Counted from the stretch's first letter, positions 1 through 9,529 are shown. The stretch: 64,000 bases of DNA from Terriglobia bacterium (GCA_020073495.1 JAIQFD010000006.1:62001-126000); one strand, 5' to 3'. Translations and numbers: made by a program. Notes: generated by a model from the letters alone, not told the origin.

Positions 1-2
1 GC

Positions 3-22
3 GGCACGGCTCAAGCCGTGCC
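3..22. repeat. short perfect palindrome downstream of map
   Basis: A 9-bp perfect inverted repeat, GGCACGGCT and AGCCGTGCC, with a 2-nt loop lies just past the map stop codon. No T-run follows on the minus strand, so it looks more like one of the small intergenic palindromes of this genome than a clear intrinsic terminator. It may still protect the 3' end of the mRNA or mark the spacer before the next gene, which lies outside the window. Confidence 0.6.
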
Positions 23-28
23 CTTTCC

Positions 29-778
29 CTACTGCGTCAAGATCATCGGCCCGTCCTTGGTCACTGCGACGCAGTGTTCGAAGTGGGCGCTATAGCTGCC
101 GTCCTCGGTGACCGCGGTCCACTTGTCGTCGAGGACTCGGGTCCCGGGCTTGCCGGCGTTGACCATGGGCTCGATGGCGAGCACCATGCCCTCGCGCAGC
201 CTGGGGCCGTGTCCCGGAACACCGTAGTTCGGGACCTGCGGGTCCTCGTGCAGCTTGGTCCCGATGCCGTGCCCGACAAACTCGCGCACCACGCTGAACC
301 CGTGGGCTTCGACCCAGCTTTGCACCGCCGACCCTACGTCCTGCACGGTGTTGCCGATGCGCATCTTCTCGATGCCCTTGTACAACGACTGCTCGGTGAC
401 CTCGAGCAGCTTGTGCAGCTCAGGTCTCACAGTACCGACCGGCACCGTGATGGCGGCGTCGCCGTAATAGCCGTCGAGCACCACGCCGCAGTCGATGGAG
501 ACGATGTCGCCTTCCTTCAGCACCCGCTTCTCGGAGGGGATGCCGTGCACGATCTCCTGGTTCACTGAGGTGCAAAGCACGCACGGATACTCGTAATAGC
601 CCTTGAACGCCGGCGTCGCACCCAATGCCCGAATCTTCTCGTCGGCGACGCGCTCCAGGTCCATGGTGGTGATGCCAGGGCGAACCATGGCTTTCACCGT
701 GTCGAGCACCTCGCGGACCGCCCGCCCGCTGCGCCGCATCTTTTCCAGTTCCGAGGGCGACTTACAAACGATCGGCAT
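29..778 (-). CDS. map: methionine aminopeptidase, type I
   Basis: Cytosolic metallopeptidase that removes the initiator methionine from new proteins. The 249-residue length fits the short bacterial type Ia form. The two-metal site can be followed: Asp in SIDCGV, Asp in YGDAAITV, His in FVGHGIG, Glu in AIEPMV and Glu in TVTEDG-type context (AVTEDGSY), plus the substrate-side His in VHGIP. It starts with MPIVCKSPSELEKMRRSG, typical of the family, and its first 17 bases overlap the end of adk, so the two are translationally coupled. Gene order secY-adk-map is the usual distal end of the spc operon. No internal defect seen. Confidence 0.97.
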   Translation of the reverse strand: MPIVCKSPSELEKMRRSGRAVREVLDTVKAMVRPGITTMDLERVADEKIRALGATPAFKGYYEYPCVLCTSVNQEIVHGIPSEKRVLKEGDIVSIDCGVVLDGYYGDAAITVPVGTVRPELHKLLEVTEQSLYKGIEKMRIGNTVQDVGSAVQSWVEAHGFSVVREFVGHGIGTKLHEDPQVPNYGVPGHGPRLREGMVLAIEPMVNAGKPGTRVLDDKWTAVTEDGSYSAHFEHCVAVTKDGPMILTQ

Positions 779-1493
779 TCTCGACTGCCTTGAACATCTC
801 CTTCGTGATCGCGTCCACGGAACCTTCGCCGTGCACTTCCTGCAACTGCTTCTTCTTCGCGTAGAACTCGGTCAAGGGCAGCGTCTGGCGCTCGTAGGCC
901 TTCAGCCGCTCGGAGATGACCTCTTCCGTGTCGTCCTTACGCGTGAGGAGCTTCCCCCCATCTACGTCGCAAGTGCCTTCAACACGGGGAGGCTGGAAGT
1001 AGACGTTGTAGATCCGCCCGCAGGTGGGACAAGAACGGCGACCCGTAAGTCGCTGTAACAATTGATTATAGCCCACCTTGATGTTGATCACAACGGGCGG
1101 GATGCGGCGTGGCTTCTGGTTTTCAAAGAACGAAACACTGCTGGTCAAATGCTTGTCGAGCCACTCGGCCTGGGCCACGGTGCGCGGGAACCCGTCGAGG
1201 ATGAACCCGCGAGCACAGTCTGGCCGCTTCAGCCGGTCGGCGACCATGCCGCAGACCAGGTCGTCGGAGACCAGGCCGCCGCCGTCCATAACAGCCTTGG
1301 CCTTCTTCCCCAGCTCGGTGCCCCGCGCGACGTTGTCGCGCAGGATGTCACCGGTCGAGATCTGCGGAATGCCGTAGCGATCCGCGATCATTTTGGCCTG
1401 CGTGCCCTTGCCCGCACCCGGAGCACCCAGCAGAATCACCGGCCCGGTGATGCGCGTCTTCGGATCAGGCACCGTCGCCGCTTTCGAACCCAT
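762..1493 (-). CDS. adk: adenylate kinase with zinc-type LID
   Basis: Interconverts ATP plus AMP with two ADP in the cytosol. The P-loop GAPGAGKGT (about residues 22-30), the AMP-binding DGFPRT motif and the LID with CPTCGRIY and a second half CDVDGG are visible; the latter would bind zinc by three Cys and one Asp. At 243 residues it is longer than the usual 215-220: there is an N-terminal leader of about 17 residues and an insertion with SFFENQKPRRIPP just before the core strand. The start was set at the ATG preceded by GGAGG five bases upstream; a TTG four codons earlier is possible but lies inside that ribosome binding site. Overlaps map by 17 bp. Confidence 0.95.
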   Translation of the reverse strand: MGSKAATVPDPKTRITGPVILLGAPGAGKGTQAKMIADRYGIPQISTGDILRDNVARGTELGKKAKAVMDGGGLVSDDLVCGMVADRLKRPDCARGFILDGFPRTVAQAEWLDKHLTSSVSFFENQKPRRIPPVVINIKVGYNQLLQRLTGRRSCPTCGRIYNVYFQPPRVEGTCDVDGGKLLTRKDDTEEVISERLKAYERQTLPLTEFYAKKKQLQEVHGEGSVDAITKEMFKAVENADRL

Positions 1494-1592
1494 GATGACC
1501 TCCAACCTGCAAGATGCCTTGCAACGTCAGTGCCCAAAAATACACAACCCTCACAACCGCCGGCGGGTCAGAGACCCGTCGCCACGAAGCAC

Positions 1593-2993
1593 TTACGACC
1601 AGGTGCGGCGGCCGCGGATACGCCCGCTGCGCGGAGTGAACCCGTCATAGTGGCGCATGATCAACTGCGCCTCGATCTGCTGCACGGTATCCATGGCCAC
1701 GCCCACAACGATCAGCAGCGATGTGCCCCCGAAGTAGAACGTCACGCCCAGACCGTTCGTCACCCACGTGGGCAGGCGCTCGAAGAATGCCCCCACCACG
1801 CCCGGCAGGTGGTTCAGGTGGATGCCGGTAATCATCCACTCCGGGATCAGCGAGATGATGATCAGGTACAGGCCTCCGACCAGCGTGATGCGGGTCAGGA
1901 TCTCGTTGATGTGATTCTCGGTGCGCGCGCCGGGACGGATGCCGGGGATGAACCCGCCGTACTTGCGCATATTGTCCGCGACCTCGCGCGGGTTGAAGAC
2001 GATGGACACGTAAAAGTACGCGAAGAAGATGATGCCCAGGGCGTAGAGCAAGGTATAGAGCGGCTCGCCCCAGGAGAGGGCGCGGAGCATCGGACCGAAG
2101 TAGCGGTTCTCGCGCAGCGCGAAGCCAATGGTCTGCGGGAAGGTAAGGATGGAGCTGGCGAAGATGACCGGCATGACGCCGCCGGTGTTGACCCGCAGGG
2201 GCAGGTGGGTGCTCTGCCCGCCCATGACGCGGCGCCCGACCACGCGCTTGGCGTACTGCACGGGGATGCGGCGCTCGCTGCGTTCCACGTACACGATGAA
2301 CATCACCACCGCGACCATGACGGCAATGAGAAGAGCCAGCGCGATGGGAGTGAACGGCCCCCAAGCCTCGGTCTTGGCCTTGTCGATGAGGTCGGCGACG
2401 CCGCGCGGCAGGCCGACGACGATGCCGGCGAAGATCAGCAGCGACATGCCGTTGCCGATGCCGCGCTCGGTGATCTGCTCGCCCAGCCACATGATGAAGG
2501 CCGAGCCGGCGGTCAGGGTGATGACCGTCATGATGGTGAACTGCCAGCCGGGATTGGTCACGAACTGCGTTCCCGCGGAGGTCGATTTCTGCAGCGTGAC
2601 GGCGATGCCCAGCGACTGCATGGCGCTGAGGACCACGGTCAGGTAGCGCGTCCACTGCGTGATCTTCTTGCGGCCGAGCTCGCCTTCCTTCTGCAACCGG
2701 GCCAGGGGCTCATACACCACGGTCAGCAACTGGAGGATGATCGACGCGGTGATATAGGGCATGATGCCCAGCGCGAAGATAGTGAGGCGGCGCAACTGGC
2801 CGCCGCTGAACAGGTCGATGAAGCCCAGGAAGCTGCCGGCATTCTGCTCAAAGAACTGCTGCAGCAGGTCGGCGTTGATCCCCGGCGTGGGGATGTGGCC
2901 GCCCAGGCGATACACGGCCAGCAATCCGAGCGTGAACAGAACGCGCTTGCGGAGGTCGGGAACGCGGAAGATGTTGAGCAGTTTCTCGACCAT
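1593..2993 (-). CDS. secY: preprotein translocase subunit SecY
   Basis: Pore subunit of the Sec translocon in the inner membrane. It starts MVEKLLNIFRVPDLRKRVLFT and shows the expected ten hydrophobic segments. Recognisable family landmarks are the plug region after TM1 (HIPTPGINADLL), the ERGIGNGMSLLIFAGIV stretch, and cytosolic loop 5 with RRIPVQYAKRVVG. Length 466 is slightly above the usual 430-450. The start codon directly abuts the rplO stop, which implies coupled translation. The spacer to adk is 99 bp and has no strong terminator. Confidence 0.97.
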   Translation of the reverse strand: MVEKLLNIFRVPDLRKRVLFTLGLLAVYRLGGHIPTPGINADLLQQFFEQNAGSFLGFIDLFSGGQLRRLTIFALGIMPYITASIILQLLTVVYEPLARLQKEGELGRKKITQWTRYLTVVLSAMQSLGIAVTLQKSTSAGTQFVTNPGWQFTIMTVITLTAGSAFIMWLGEQITERGIGNGMSLLIFAGIVVGLPRGVADLIDKAKTEAWGPFTPIALALLIAVMVAVVMFIVYVERSERRIPVQYAKRVVGRRVMGGQSTHLPLRVNTGGVMPVIFASSILTFPQTIGFALRENRYFGPMLRALSWGEPLYTLLYALGIIFFAYFYVSIVFNPREVADNMRKYGGFIPGIRPGARTENHINEILTRITLVGGLYLIIISLIPEWMITGIHLNHLPGVVGAFFERLPTWVTNGLGVTFYFGGTSLLIVVGVAMDTVQQIEAQLIMRHYDGFTPRSGRIRGRRTWS

Positions 2994-3554
2994 TTACTGA
3001 TCCTTCCGGGTCCCTTCCTGCGCCTTGGGCTTGGACGACGGTTTGTCGGCCTTTGCCGCCGGTTTTTCGGCCTTTGCCGCCGGTTTTTCGGCCTTTGCCG
3101 GCGCCTGCTCCGGCTCGCCGCCGATGGTCTCAATTGTGCCGCCCGCTTTCGTGATCTTTTCCTGTGCCGACTTGGAGAACTTGTGAGCGCGTACGGTGAG
3201 CGCGGACTTCAGCTCGCCATCGCCCAGGATCTTGATGCGGTCGTTCTTGCCTGCGAAGCCGGCCTTGACCAGGACCTCGGGCGTGATCTCCTTCTCGCCC
3301 AGCTCGGCCAGGCGGTCCAGGTTCACGATGGCGTACTCGATGCGGAAGATGTTGGTGAAGCCGCGCTTGGGCAGGCGGCGGTGCAGGGGCATCTGGCCGC
3401 CCTCGAAGCCGCGCATCATGCGCGAGCCGGAGCGTGAGCGCTGGCCCTTGTGGCCGCGGGTGGACGTCTTGCCCATGCCGGAGCCCATGCCGCGCCCGAC
3501 GCGCTTGCGGTTCTCCGATGCCTTCTTCGGTGCTCGAACGGTGGAAAGGTTCAT
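2994..3554 (-). CDS. rplO: 50S ribosomal protein L15 with repetitive Lys/Ala tail
   Basis: Large-subunit protein L15 binding 23S rRNA. The N-terminal RNA-binding region rich in Gly and basic residues ([19 protein letters not shown]) and the following [18 protein letters not shown] are canonical. The protein is 186 residues, about 40 longer than E. coli L15: after EQAPA it carries repeated units of the type KAEKPAA and then [15 protein letters not shown]. The DNA shows near-perfect 24-bp tandem copies encoding this, around 3040-3105. Lies between rpmD (12-bp gap) and secY (abutting). Confidence 0.96.
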   Translation of the reverse strand: MNLSTVRAPKKASENRKRVGRGMGSGMGKTSTRGHKGQRSRSGSRMMRGFEGGQMPLHRRLPKRGFTNIFRIEYAIVNLDRLAELGEKEITPEVLVKAGFAGKNDRIKILGDGELKSALTVRAHKFSKSAQEKITKAGGTIETIGGEPEQAPAKAEKPAAKAEKPAAKADKPSSKPKAQEGTRKDQ

Positions 3555-3566
3555 GATGACAAATCC

Positions 3567-3767
3567 TTATTTCGCCGTGGCGTTGTCCACGATGTGGACA
3601 AGGTGCGGCACGGCATTCACCATGCCGCGGATCGAGGGCGTGTCTTCGCGCTCGATGACCTGGTTGAGACGCGTGAAGCCCAAACCCTTGATGACCTTCT
3701 TGTGCTTGACCGGGGCCTGGATCGCCGAACGCACCCACTTGAGATGGATCTTTTTGGTCGCAGGCAT
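3567..3767 (-). CDS. rpmD: 50S ribosomal protein L30
   Basis: Small protein of the 50S subunit, 66 residues. It keeps the family pattern: KIHLKWVRSAIQAPVKHKKVIKGLGFTRL-type core with the conserved helix and the MVNAVPHLVHIV end. Spaced 3 bp from the rpsE stop, so probably translated with it. No anomaly. Confidence 0.95.
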   Translation of the reverse strand: MPATKKIHLKWVRSAIQAPVKHKKVIKGLGFTRLNQVIEREDTPSIRGMVNAVPHLVHIVDNATAK

Positions 3768-3770
3768 GGT

Positions 3771-4280
3771 CTAGAGCTCCTCCACGGCCTTGCCGCGCAT
3801 CGCCGCCACTTCCTGGCGATCGCGGAGTTTCTTGAGAGCGTCGAAGGTGGCCTTCACCACGTTGTGCGGGTTGGCGGTACCGATGGACTTGGTCAGCACG
3901 TTCTGGATGCCCGCCGACTGGATCACGGCGCGCACCGCGCCGCCGGCGATGACCCCGGTGCCTTCCGGCGCCGGCTTCAGCAGCACCATGCCCGAGCCGA
4001 AGCGTCCCAGGACGCTGTGCGGGATGCTGGTCTGGGTGATGTGAACCTTCATCAGGTTCTTCTTGGCCGCCTCGATGCCCTTGCGGATCGCTTGCGGCAC
4101 CTCCTTGGCCTTGCCGGAACCGTAGCCCACCACCGCAGAGCCGGGGTCGCCCACCACCACGAGCGCGGCAAACGACAGGTTCTTGCCGCCCTTTACCACC
4201 TTGGTGACGCGGTTGATGGAAACCACCTGGTCCTTCAGCTGGTACTGTCCGGGATCGAGTCTTTTCTTTACTGTTGGCAT
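3771..4280 (-). CDS. rpsE: 30S ribosomal protein S5
   Basis: Small-subunit protein involved in decoding accuracy. It has the N-terminal double-stranded RNA-binding fold ([24 protein letters not shown]) with the loop [13 protein letters not shown], followed by the C-terminal domain [26 protein letters not shown], all canonical. Length 169 is normal. It is preceded by a 122-bp spacer containing a chain of hairpins, unusual within the spc operon. Confidence 0.97.
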   Translation of the reverse strand: MPTVKKRLDPGQYQLKDQVVSINRVTKVVKGGKNLSFAALVVVGDPGSAVVGYGSGKAKEVPQAIRKGIEAAKKNLMKVHITQTSIPHSVLGRFGSGMVLLKPAPEGTGVIAGGAVRAVIQSAGIQNVLTKSIGTANPHNVVKATFDALKKLRDRQEVAAMRGKAVEEL

Positions 4281-4299
4281 CTTCGCTCTCGAGTTCTGT

Positions 4300-4404
4300 C
4301 GCCCTTCTTGGGGCTGTTGTAGCGTCCCTACGGGACTCGCTTCCTTGAACCGCTTCTCCCCAGCACTTCCGCGCTGGGCTAAGGTCTGCTGCCCCTTCGG
4401 GGCT
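4300..4404. repeat. chain of four small palindromes in rpsE-rplR spacer
   Basis: The whole 122-bp spacer between rplR and rpsE is made of successive short hairpins: CCC-TTCTT-GGGG near 4303, GTCCC-TAC-GGGAC near 4325, CCCAGC-ACTTCC-GCGCTGGG near 4359, and GCCCC-TTC-GGGGC near 4391. The last one overlaps the rplR stop. None has a T-tract, so they are not standard terminators. They must be transcribed inside the spc mRNA. Confidence 0.7.
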
Positions 4405-4759
4405 AGAATTTCAAACCCGCCTCGCGGGCGGCATCAGCCAGGGCCTTGATGCGGCCGTGGTACAGGTAGCCACCGCGATCGAAGACCACCTTGGTGACGC
4501 CTTTGGCCTTGGCCTTCTCGGCCAGCTTCTTACCGATCTCTTTGGCGGCGGCGACGTTGCCGCCGATCTTGATCTTGGCCTCGCGCGTGCTCGCTGACAC
4601 GACGGTCTTGCCCTCCATGTCGTCGATGAGCTGCGCGTAAATGTGGTTCAGCGAGCGGTACACATTCAAGCGCGGCCGCTCGGAGGTGCCGCTCAGCTTC
4701 GCGCGGATGCGCTTGTGCACCCGCTGCCGGACATCGTTCTTCGTGATCTGCGGAATCAT
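4403..4759 (-). CDS. rplR: 50S ribosomal protein L18
   Basis: 5S rRNA-binding protein of the central protuberance. Recognised from [24 protein letters not shown], then HIYAQLIDD and the C-terminal [28 protein letters not shown], which is the family signature end. The 118-residue length is normal. The 121-bp spacer upstream, to rplF, holds an inverted word-repeat element. Confidence 0.96.
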   Translation of the reverse strand: MIPQITKNDVRQRVHKRIRAKLSGTSERPRLNVYRSLNHIYAQLIDDMEGKTVVSASTREAKIKIGGNVAAAKEIGKKLAEKAKAKGVTKVVFDRGGYLYHGRIKALADAAREAGLKF

Positions 4760-4763
4760 CTTC

Positions 4764-4882
4764 AGTTCCCAGTTGTCAGTTGTCAGTTGTCAGGGACAAC
4801 CGACAAGTGACCGTATTTTCTATTCATTTCTGGTTGCCATCCTCAGCGCCGACTGGCAACTGAGAACTGGCAACTGACAACT
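4764..4882. repeat. inverted tandem-word repeat between rplF and rplR
   Basis: The left arm is built of tandem copies of the 7-mer word AGTTGTC (with the variant AGTTCCC) at 4764-4798. The right arm holds the reverse-complement words GGCAACTGA and ACTGACAACT at 4853-4882. About 55 nt separate the arms, so the transcript could form a long imperfect hairpin. The right arm touches the rplF stop codon. Other loci in the window have the same architecture with different words. Confidence 0.75.
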
Positions 4883-5420
4883 ATTTGGCCCCGGTCTTTC
4901 CGACCTTCTTCTTCAGCCGCTCGCCGGCGTAGCGCACACCCTTGTTCTTGTACGGGTCGGGCGGACGCAGGCCGCGGATGTCGGCGGCCACCTGGCCGAC
5001 CTTCTGGCGGTCGATGCCGCTGATGGTCAGGCGCGTCTGCTTGGGATCGACGGCGATAGTGATGCCTTCGGGGACCGGCAGCTCGATGGGATGCGAGTAG
5101 CCGAGCGAGAACACGACGGTGTTCTTGCCCTTCAGCTCGGCGCGGTAGCCGATGCCGACGATCTCCAATTCTTTCGACCAGCCCTTGGTGACGCCCTCGA
5201 CGGCGTTGTTGACAAGCGCGCGCACCAGCCCGTGCAGAGCGGCCTTGTCGTCGCCGCTGCGCGAGGCGAGGATGTTCCCGTCCTTGCGCTCGATGGTCAC
5301 GCCCTCGGGAAGGCGCGTCTCGACCCGGCCCTTGGGGCCCTTGACCGCGACCACGTTGCCCTGCACCGTGAACTCGACGCCTTGCGGGATCGGGATAGGT
5401 TTTCTTCCAATTCTCGACAT
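4881..5420 (-). CDS. rplF: 50S ribosomal protein L6
   Basis: 50S protein near the factor-binding site. Start [17 protein letters not shown], the internal duplicated fold, and the C-terminal signature [25 protein letters not shown] are all present. Length 179 is typical. A 77-bp spacer separates it from rpsH. Confidence 0.97.
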   Translation of the reverse strand: MSRIGRKPIPIPQGVEFTVQGNVVAVKGPKGRVETRLPEGVTIERKDGNILASRSGDDKAALHGLVRALVNNAVEGVTKGWSKELEIVGIGYRAELKGKNTVVFSLGYSHPIELPVPEGITIAVDPKQTRLTISGIDRQKVGQVAADIRGLRPPDPYKNKGVRYAGERLKKKVGKTGAK

Positions 5421-5497
5421 AAGTCAGTTCTCTTCTCAGTTAGTGCGAGGCGCCGTGCGCTTCGCGCGCGGGTCAAAGACCCGCGACTGCACAATCG

Positions 5498-5896
5498 TCA
5501 CCAGATCTCGCAGAGGACCTCGCCTCCGACGCCCTGCTTGCGCGCCTGGCGGCCGGTCATGACGCCCTTGGGGGTGGTCAGGATGTTGATACCCAACCCG
5601 CCGAGGACGCGCGGGATCTCGTTGCGGCCGACGTATACGCGGCAGCCGGGACGCGACACCCGCGCCAGGTTCGTGATCACCGCTTCGTTGTTGGCGCCAT
5701 ACTTCAGGTACACCCGCAGGACCTTAAAGCCGCCCTCCTCCACCTGCTTGAAGTTGGCGACGTAGCCCTCTTCCTTCAGGATGCGGGCGAGCTCCAGCTT
5801 CAGCTTGGAAGCGGGAACATCGAGCTTCTGGTGCCTGGCGCCGATCGCATTCCGTATGCGAGCCAGGAAATCTGCCACTGGATCGGTCAAACTCAT
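5498..5896 (-). CDS. rpsH: 30S ribosomal protein S8
   Basis: 16S rRNA-binding assembly protein, also a translational repressor of spc operons in E. coli; whether it autoregulates here is unknown. MSLTDPVADFLARIRNAIGARH at the start and GVMTGRQARKQGVGGEVLCEIW at the end match the family. Length 132 is normal. Confidence 0.97.
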   Translation of the reverse strand: MSLTDPVADFLARIRNAIGARHQKLDVPASKLKLELARILKEEGYVANFKQVEEGGFKVLRVYLKYGANNEAVITNLARVSRPGCRVYVGRNEIPRVLGGLGINILTTPKGVMTGRQARKQGVGGEVLCEIW

Positions 5897-5993
5897 CTAT
5901 CGCTTCTCCTCGCATCGCCCGTTCGCTCCCTTGCAGGAGAACCAGCGGCGACGGTTGACTTCGTTTCACGTTCCTCGTTGCCGAGGGACGCAC

Positions 5994-6179
5994 TTACCAG
6001 GACGACTTGCAGACGCCGGGGATCTCGCCCTGGAGCGCCAGCCCGCGGAAGCACAAGCGGCAGATGCCGAACTTGCGCAGGTAGCCGCGCGGGCGCCCGC
6101 AGATCTTGCAGCGGTTGTGCTGCCGGGACGAAAACTTCGGTTTTCTTGCGTCCTTCACTCGTTTTGCGGTCGTTGCCAT
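5994..6179 (-). CDS. rpsN: 30S ribosomal protein S14, zinc-binding type
   Basis: Short, 61-residue S14 (type Z) with the zinc ribbon [11 protein letters not shown]...CRLCFR, two CxxC pairs that would hold one zinc ion. The C-terminal [14 protein letters not shown] is the family end. Cells with the zinc form sometimes keep a second, zinc-free copy elsewhere; none is in this window. A 97-bp spacer separates it from rpsH; the gap to rplE is 18 bp. Confidence 0.97.
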   Translation of the reverse strand: MATTAKRVKDARKPKFSSRQHNRCKICGRPRGYLRKFGICRLCFRGLALQGEIPGVCKSSW

Positions 6180-6197
6180 GTATGTCCCTTCGAATCC

Positions 6198-6827
6198 TTA
6201 TTGGCGGAACGGCATGCCCATCTGCTTGAGCAGCGCGCGGGCCTGGTTGTCGTCCTTGGCCGTGGTGACGATGGTCACGTTCATGCCCTTGAGCTTGTCC
6301 ACCTTGGCGTAGTCGATCTCGGCAAACACCAGCTGGTCGCGCAGGCCGAGCGTGTAATTGCCGCGCCCATCGAACGATTTGGTGGAAACGCCGCGAAAGT
6401 CGCGTACCCGCGGCAGGGCCACATTCACCAGGCGGTCGAAGAACTCGTACATGCGGTCGCCCCGCAGCGTGACCATGGCGCCGATGGGCATGCCCTCGCG
6501 CACCTTGAAGGCCGCGATCGACTTCTTGGCCCGGGTGATCACAGGCCTCTGGCCCGTGATCTGGCCCAGCTCGTTGGCGGCTGGGTCGATGACCTTGGCG
6601 TTCTGCGTGGCCTCGCCGATGCCCATGTTGAGCACGATCTTGTGCAGGCGCGGCACCGCCATCGGGTTCTTCAGCTCGAGTTCCTTCATCAGCGCCGGCG
6701 CCACTTCCTTCTCGAAGCGCGAACGCAGCCGCGGGCGCTCCTTGGCGCTGGCGCGTGGCTTTTCCGGCGCCGCGACTTCCTTCGGCGCCTCGCCGCCTTT
6801 ACCTTTCTTTTCTTTCTTGTCCGCCAT
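6198..6827 (-). CDS. rplE: 50S ribosomal protein L5 with N-terminal extension
   Basis: 5S rRNA-binding protein. The normal L5 fold begins around residue 34 ([18 protein letters not shown]) and continues with [37 protein letters not shown] and [15 protein letters not shown]. The first ~33 residues, with [12 protein letters not shown] and [13 protein letters not shown], are an extra Lys/Ala/Pro-rich extension, giving 209 residues instead of about 180. No internal ATG near the canonical start argues for a shorter form. Confidence 0.95.
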   Translation of the reverse strand: MADKKEKKGKGGEAPKEVAAPEKPRASAKERPRLRSRFEKEVAPALMKELELKNPMAVPRLHKIVLNMGIGEATQNAKVIDPAANELGQITGQRPVITRAKKSIAAFKVREGMPIGAMVTLRGDRMYEFFDRLVNVALPRVRDFRGVSTKSFDGRGNYTLGLRDQLVFAEIDYAKVDKLKGMNVTIVTTAKDDNQARALLKQMGMPFRQ

Positions 6828-6891
6828 TTCTCAGCTTCAACCTTCTCTCACGGTTTCCGGTTCGACGGGTTCGTGAGGTCCTCAATCTGCA

Positions 6892-6956
6892 GTTCCAATC
6901 CTTCGCTCGCCTTCGGCTCGCTCCGGATGACGCCCGCAAAGCGGCGTCACTTCTCC
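6892..6956. repeat. interspersed palindromic element copy 1 (rplX-rplE spacer)
   Basis: A copy of a family found in several spacers: AATCCTTCGCTCG, an internal palindrome (GCCTTCGGC), CTCCGGATGACGCCCGC and the ending AAAGCGGCGTCA. It occupies most of the 119-bp spacer and its end overlaps the last codons of rplX. It shares the block ATCCTTCGC...GGATGACG...GCCCGC...GCGGCGTCA with the copy at 10472-10538. Confidence 0.7.
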
Positions 6957-7273
6957 AGCGGCGCGCCGCAACGGTGACAGACCCGCTGGTAGCGATCGCC
7001 GCGCAGCTCGTGCTTCACGCGCACGGGGCCGCAGGTGCCGCAGATCAGCTTCACATTGGAGAGCGAGATGCGGCTCTCCTGCTCCGCGATGCCGCCCTTG
7101 ATGTTCTTCTGCGGGTTGGGGCGAATGTTCTTTTTCACCATGGCGACGTGCTCGACGAGGATCTTGCACTCGTCGGGAAACACGCGCAGGACGCGTCCTT
7201 CCTTGCCCTTGTCTCGACCGGTGATGACTCGCACCGTGTCGTTGCGCCGGATATCTACGTTCGTATGTGACAT
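6947..7273 (-). CDS. rplX: 50S ribosomal protein L24
   Basis: Assembly initiator of the 50S subunit. The KOW motif is in [22 protein letters not shown]; the rest ([22 protein letters not shown] and [10 protein letters not shown]...[10 protein letters not shown]) is the usual L24 body, ending with two CxxC pairs that resemble a zinc knuckle. 108 residues. The stop lies inside an interspersed repeat, so the last residues (GAPLEK) may derive from it. Confidence 0.95.
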   Translation of the reverse strand: MSHTNVDIRRNDTVRVITGRDKGKEGRVLRVFPDECKILVEHVAMVKKNIRPNPQKNIKGGIAEQESRISLSNVKLICGTCGPVRVKHELRGDRYQRVCHRCGAPLEK

Positions 7274-7303
7274 ATCAGTTCCCAGTTGTCTGTTGCCAGG
7301 GCC

Positions 7304-7675
7304 TTACAGCACCTCTGGAGCCAACGACACGATCTTCAAAAACTTCTTTTCGCGCAGCTCGCGGGCAACGGGCCCGAAGACGCGCGTCCCGACCGGCTCG
7401 CCGGTCTCGTTGATCAGCACGGCGGCGTTCTGGTCGAAGCGGATATAGGTACCGTCCTTGCGGCGGTGCTCCTTGCGGGTGCGCACGATGACCGCCTTGA
7501 CCACCTTGCCTTTCTGCACCTGGCCGTCGGGCGAGGCCTCCTTGACGCTGGCGGTGACCACGTCACCGAGGTGGGCGACCAGGCCGGCGCCTCCGCCCAG
7601 CGGCAGGATCATCTGCAGCTTGCGCGCGCCGCTGTTGTCGGCGACCTCGAGCATCGATCTCATCATGACTGCCAT
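7304..7675 (-). CDS. rplN: 50S ribosomal protein L14
   Basis: Subunit-interface protein. [20 protein letters not shown] and the C-terminal [19 protein letters not shown] are diagnostic. The start could be the first ATG or the next ATG three codons in (MMRSMLEV), which is closer to the family start. Length 120-123 is normal. Spacers of 30 bp on each side. Confidence 0.96.
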   Translation of the reverse strand: MAVMMRSMLEVADNSGARKLQMILPLGGGAGLVAHLGDVVTASVKEASPDGQVQKGKVVKAVIVRTRKEHRRKDGTYIRFDQNAAVLINETGEPVGTRVFGPVARELREKKFLKIVSLAPEVL

Positions 7676-7705
7676 ACGGGTCTCTCCCTGATCTCCTCGC
7701 GGGCC

Positions 7706-8023
7706 CTACGCCAGTTTCTCGCCCTGGGCTTCCTCGACCGTGGGGACGAGGGCGGCGCGCTGGATGATGTCCTTGAGCCGCCAGCGCTTCAGCCGCGACA
7801 TCGGACGGGTCTCCTCGATGCGGACCACATCGCCCACATGGGCCGTGTTGTTCTCGTCGTGCGCGTAGAACTTCTTGGAGCGCGACACCACCCGGCGATA
7901 GAGCGGGTGCGCCTTCTGCCGCGTGGTCTCGACCACGATGGTCTTGGCCATCTTGGTGGAGACGACGTAGCCGATCTTGGTGTTGCGGCGGGACACGGCC
8001 GCCTGGTTCTTGGTCTCAGCCAT
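7706..8023 (-). CDS. rpsQ: 30S ribosomal protein S17, extended
   Basis: Primary 16S rRNA-binding protein. The core [27 protein letters not shown]...[33 protein letters not shown] is canonical. There are about 15 extra N-terminal residues and a C-terminal tail ([18 protein letters not shown]), giving 105 residues against about 85. Its ATG directly follows the rpmC stop (TAAATG). Confidence 0.96.
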   Translation of the reverse strand: MAETKNQAAVSRRNTKIGYVVSTKMAKTIVVETTRQKAHPLYRRVVSRSKKFYAHDENNTAHVGDVVRIEETRPMSRLKRWRLKDIIQRAALVPTVEEAQGEKLA

Positions 8024-8299
8024 TTACTTCTTCTCCGTTCCGATGGGTTCCAGGCCCAGCGTGCGACCGTGCGCGATGGTCTTCATCCGCGCCAGATCGC
8101 GGCGCAAGTCGCGGATCTTCTTCAGGCTCTCCGTCTGGCCCATCTTCATCTGGAACTTCAGGCGGAAGAGCTGGTCGCTGAGTTCGCGCTGCTTGGCCGT
8201 GATCTCGGCGTCCGAAAGGTTGCGCAGCTTCTCCGCGCTCTTGTTCTGGCGCTGCGTGAACGCGTTCGCCGGCGCCTTGCGGGTCTTGGTTGCAGGCAT
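8024..8299 (-). CDS. rpmC: 50S ribosomal protein L29, extended
   Basis: Protein near the exit tunnel, binding site for trigger factor and SRP. The two-helix core EKLRNLSDAEITAKQRELSD...RLKFQMKMGQTESLKKIRDLRRDLARMKTI is clear. The 91 residues include an N-terminal extension (PATKTRKAPANAFTQRQ) and a C-terminal one. Start overlaps the rplP stop as TGATG. Confidence 0.95.
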   Translation of the reverse strand: MPATKTRKAPANAFTQRQNKSAEKLRNLSDAEITAKQRELSDQLFRLKFQMKMGQTESLKKIRDLRRDLARMKTIAHGRTLGLEPIGTEKK

Positions 8300-8715
8300 C
8301 AGCGCACCCCCTCGCGGGCGACGACCCGGGTCCGCAGCGGCAGCTTGTGCGAGGCCAGGCGCAGCGCCTCGTTCGCTTCGGCGAGGGTCACGCCTTCCAT
8401 CTCGAACAGGATCTTGCCCGGGCGGACCACGGCGACCCAGTGATCGGGAGCGCCTTTGCCCTTGCCCATACGGGTCTCGGCGGGCTTCTTGGTCACCGGC
8501 TTGTCGGGGAACAGGCGCAGCCAGATCTTGCCGCCGCGCTTGATGAAGCGCGTCATGGCGACGCGGCTGGCCTCGATCTGCCGGTCGGTGATGTAGCCCG
8601 GCTCGAGCACCTTCAGGCCGTAATCGCCGAAGGCGAGCGTGGATCCGCGCCAGGCCTTGCCGGCGCGCCGTCCGCGCTGCTGCTTTCTGTACTTAACCTT
8701 TTTTGGCATCAACAT
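8299..8715 (-). CDS. rplP: 50S ribosomal protein L16
   Basis: Organises the A-site region of the 50S subunit. After [19 protein letters not shown] the family core ([56 protein letters not shown]) is intact; 138 residues. The start could be the first ATG or the ATG two codons in (MPKKVKY). About 22 bp around this start are duplicated upstream at 8814-8835, flanking an interspersed repeat, which leaves a decoy start with the same first codons. Confidence 0.96.
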   Translation of the reverse strand: MLMPKKVKYRKQQRGRRAGKAWRGSTLAFGDYGLKVLEPGYITDRQIEASRVAMTRFIKRGGKIWLRLFPDKPVTKKPAETRMGKGKGAPDHWVAVVRPGKILFEMEGVTLAEANEALRLASHKLPLRTRVVAREGVR

Positions 8716-8745
8716 GACTTTTCCCTATCAAACATCTGCCCGTTG

Positions 8746-8815
8746 AGATCCTTCGCTCCGCTCAGGATTTCGCCTGCGGGCTCCCGCTTCGCTCACGCCC
8801 GCAACGCGGCTCAAC
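8746..8815. repeat. interspersed palindromic element copy 2 (rpsC-rplP spacer)
   Basis: A 70-bp element: GATCCTTCGCTCCGCTCAGG, then TTTCGCCTGCGGGCTCCCGC, then TTCGCTCACGCCCGCAACG and CGGCTCAAC. It is nearly identical to the reverse complement of 39859-39929. It is flanked by imperfect direct repeats carrying TTGGCATCAACATGA, at 8704-8718 (the real rplP start) and 8821-8835, like a target-site duplication. Confidence 0.8.
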
Positions 8816-8858
8816 TTTTCTTGGCATCAACATGATCGTTGCCCTTTAGATCGAACTC

Positions 8859-9527
<669 letters not shown>

Positions 9528-9529
9528 AA

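Noticed and set aside
3-22. Intrinsic terminator after map
   Set aside because: Good stem but no T-run on the minus strand; listed as a palindrome only.
1062-3437. 791-codon open frame on the plus strand across secY and rplO
   Set aside because: It lies antisense to well-recognised genes. Its product is His/Arg/Asp-rich without domains, as expected from the reverse of GC-rich codons.
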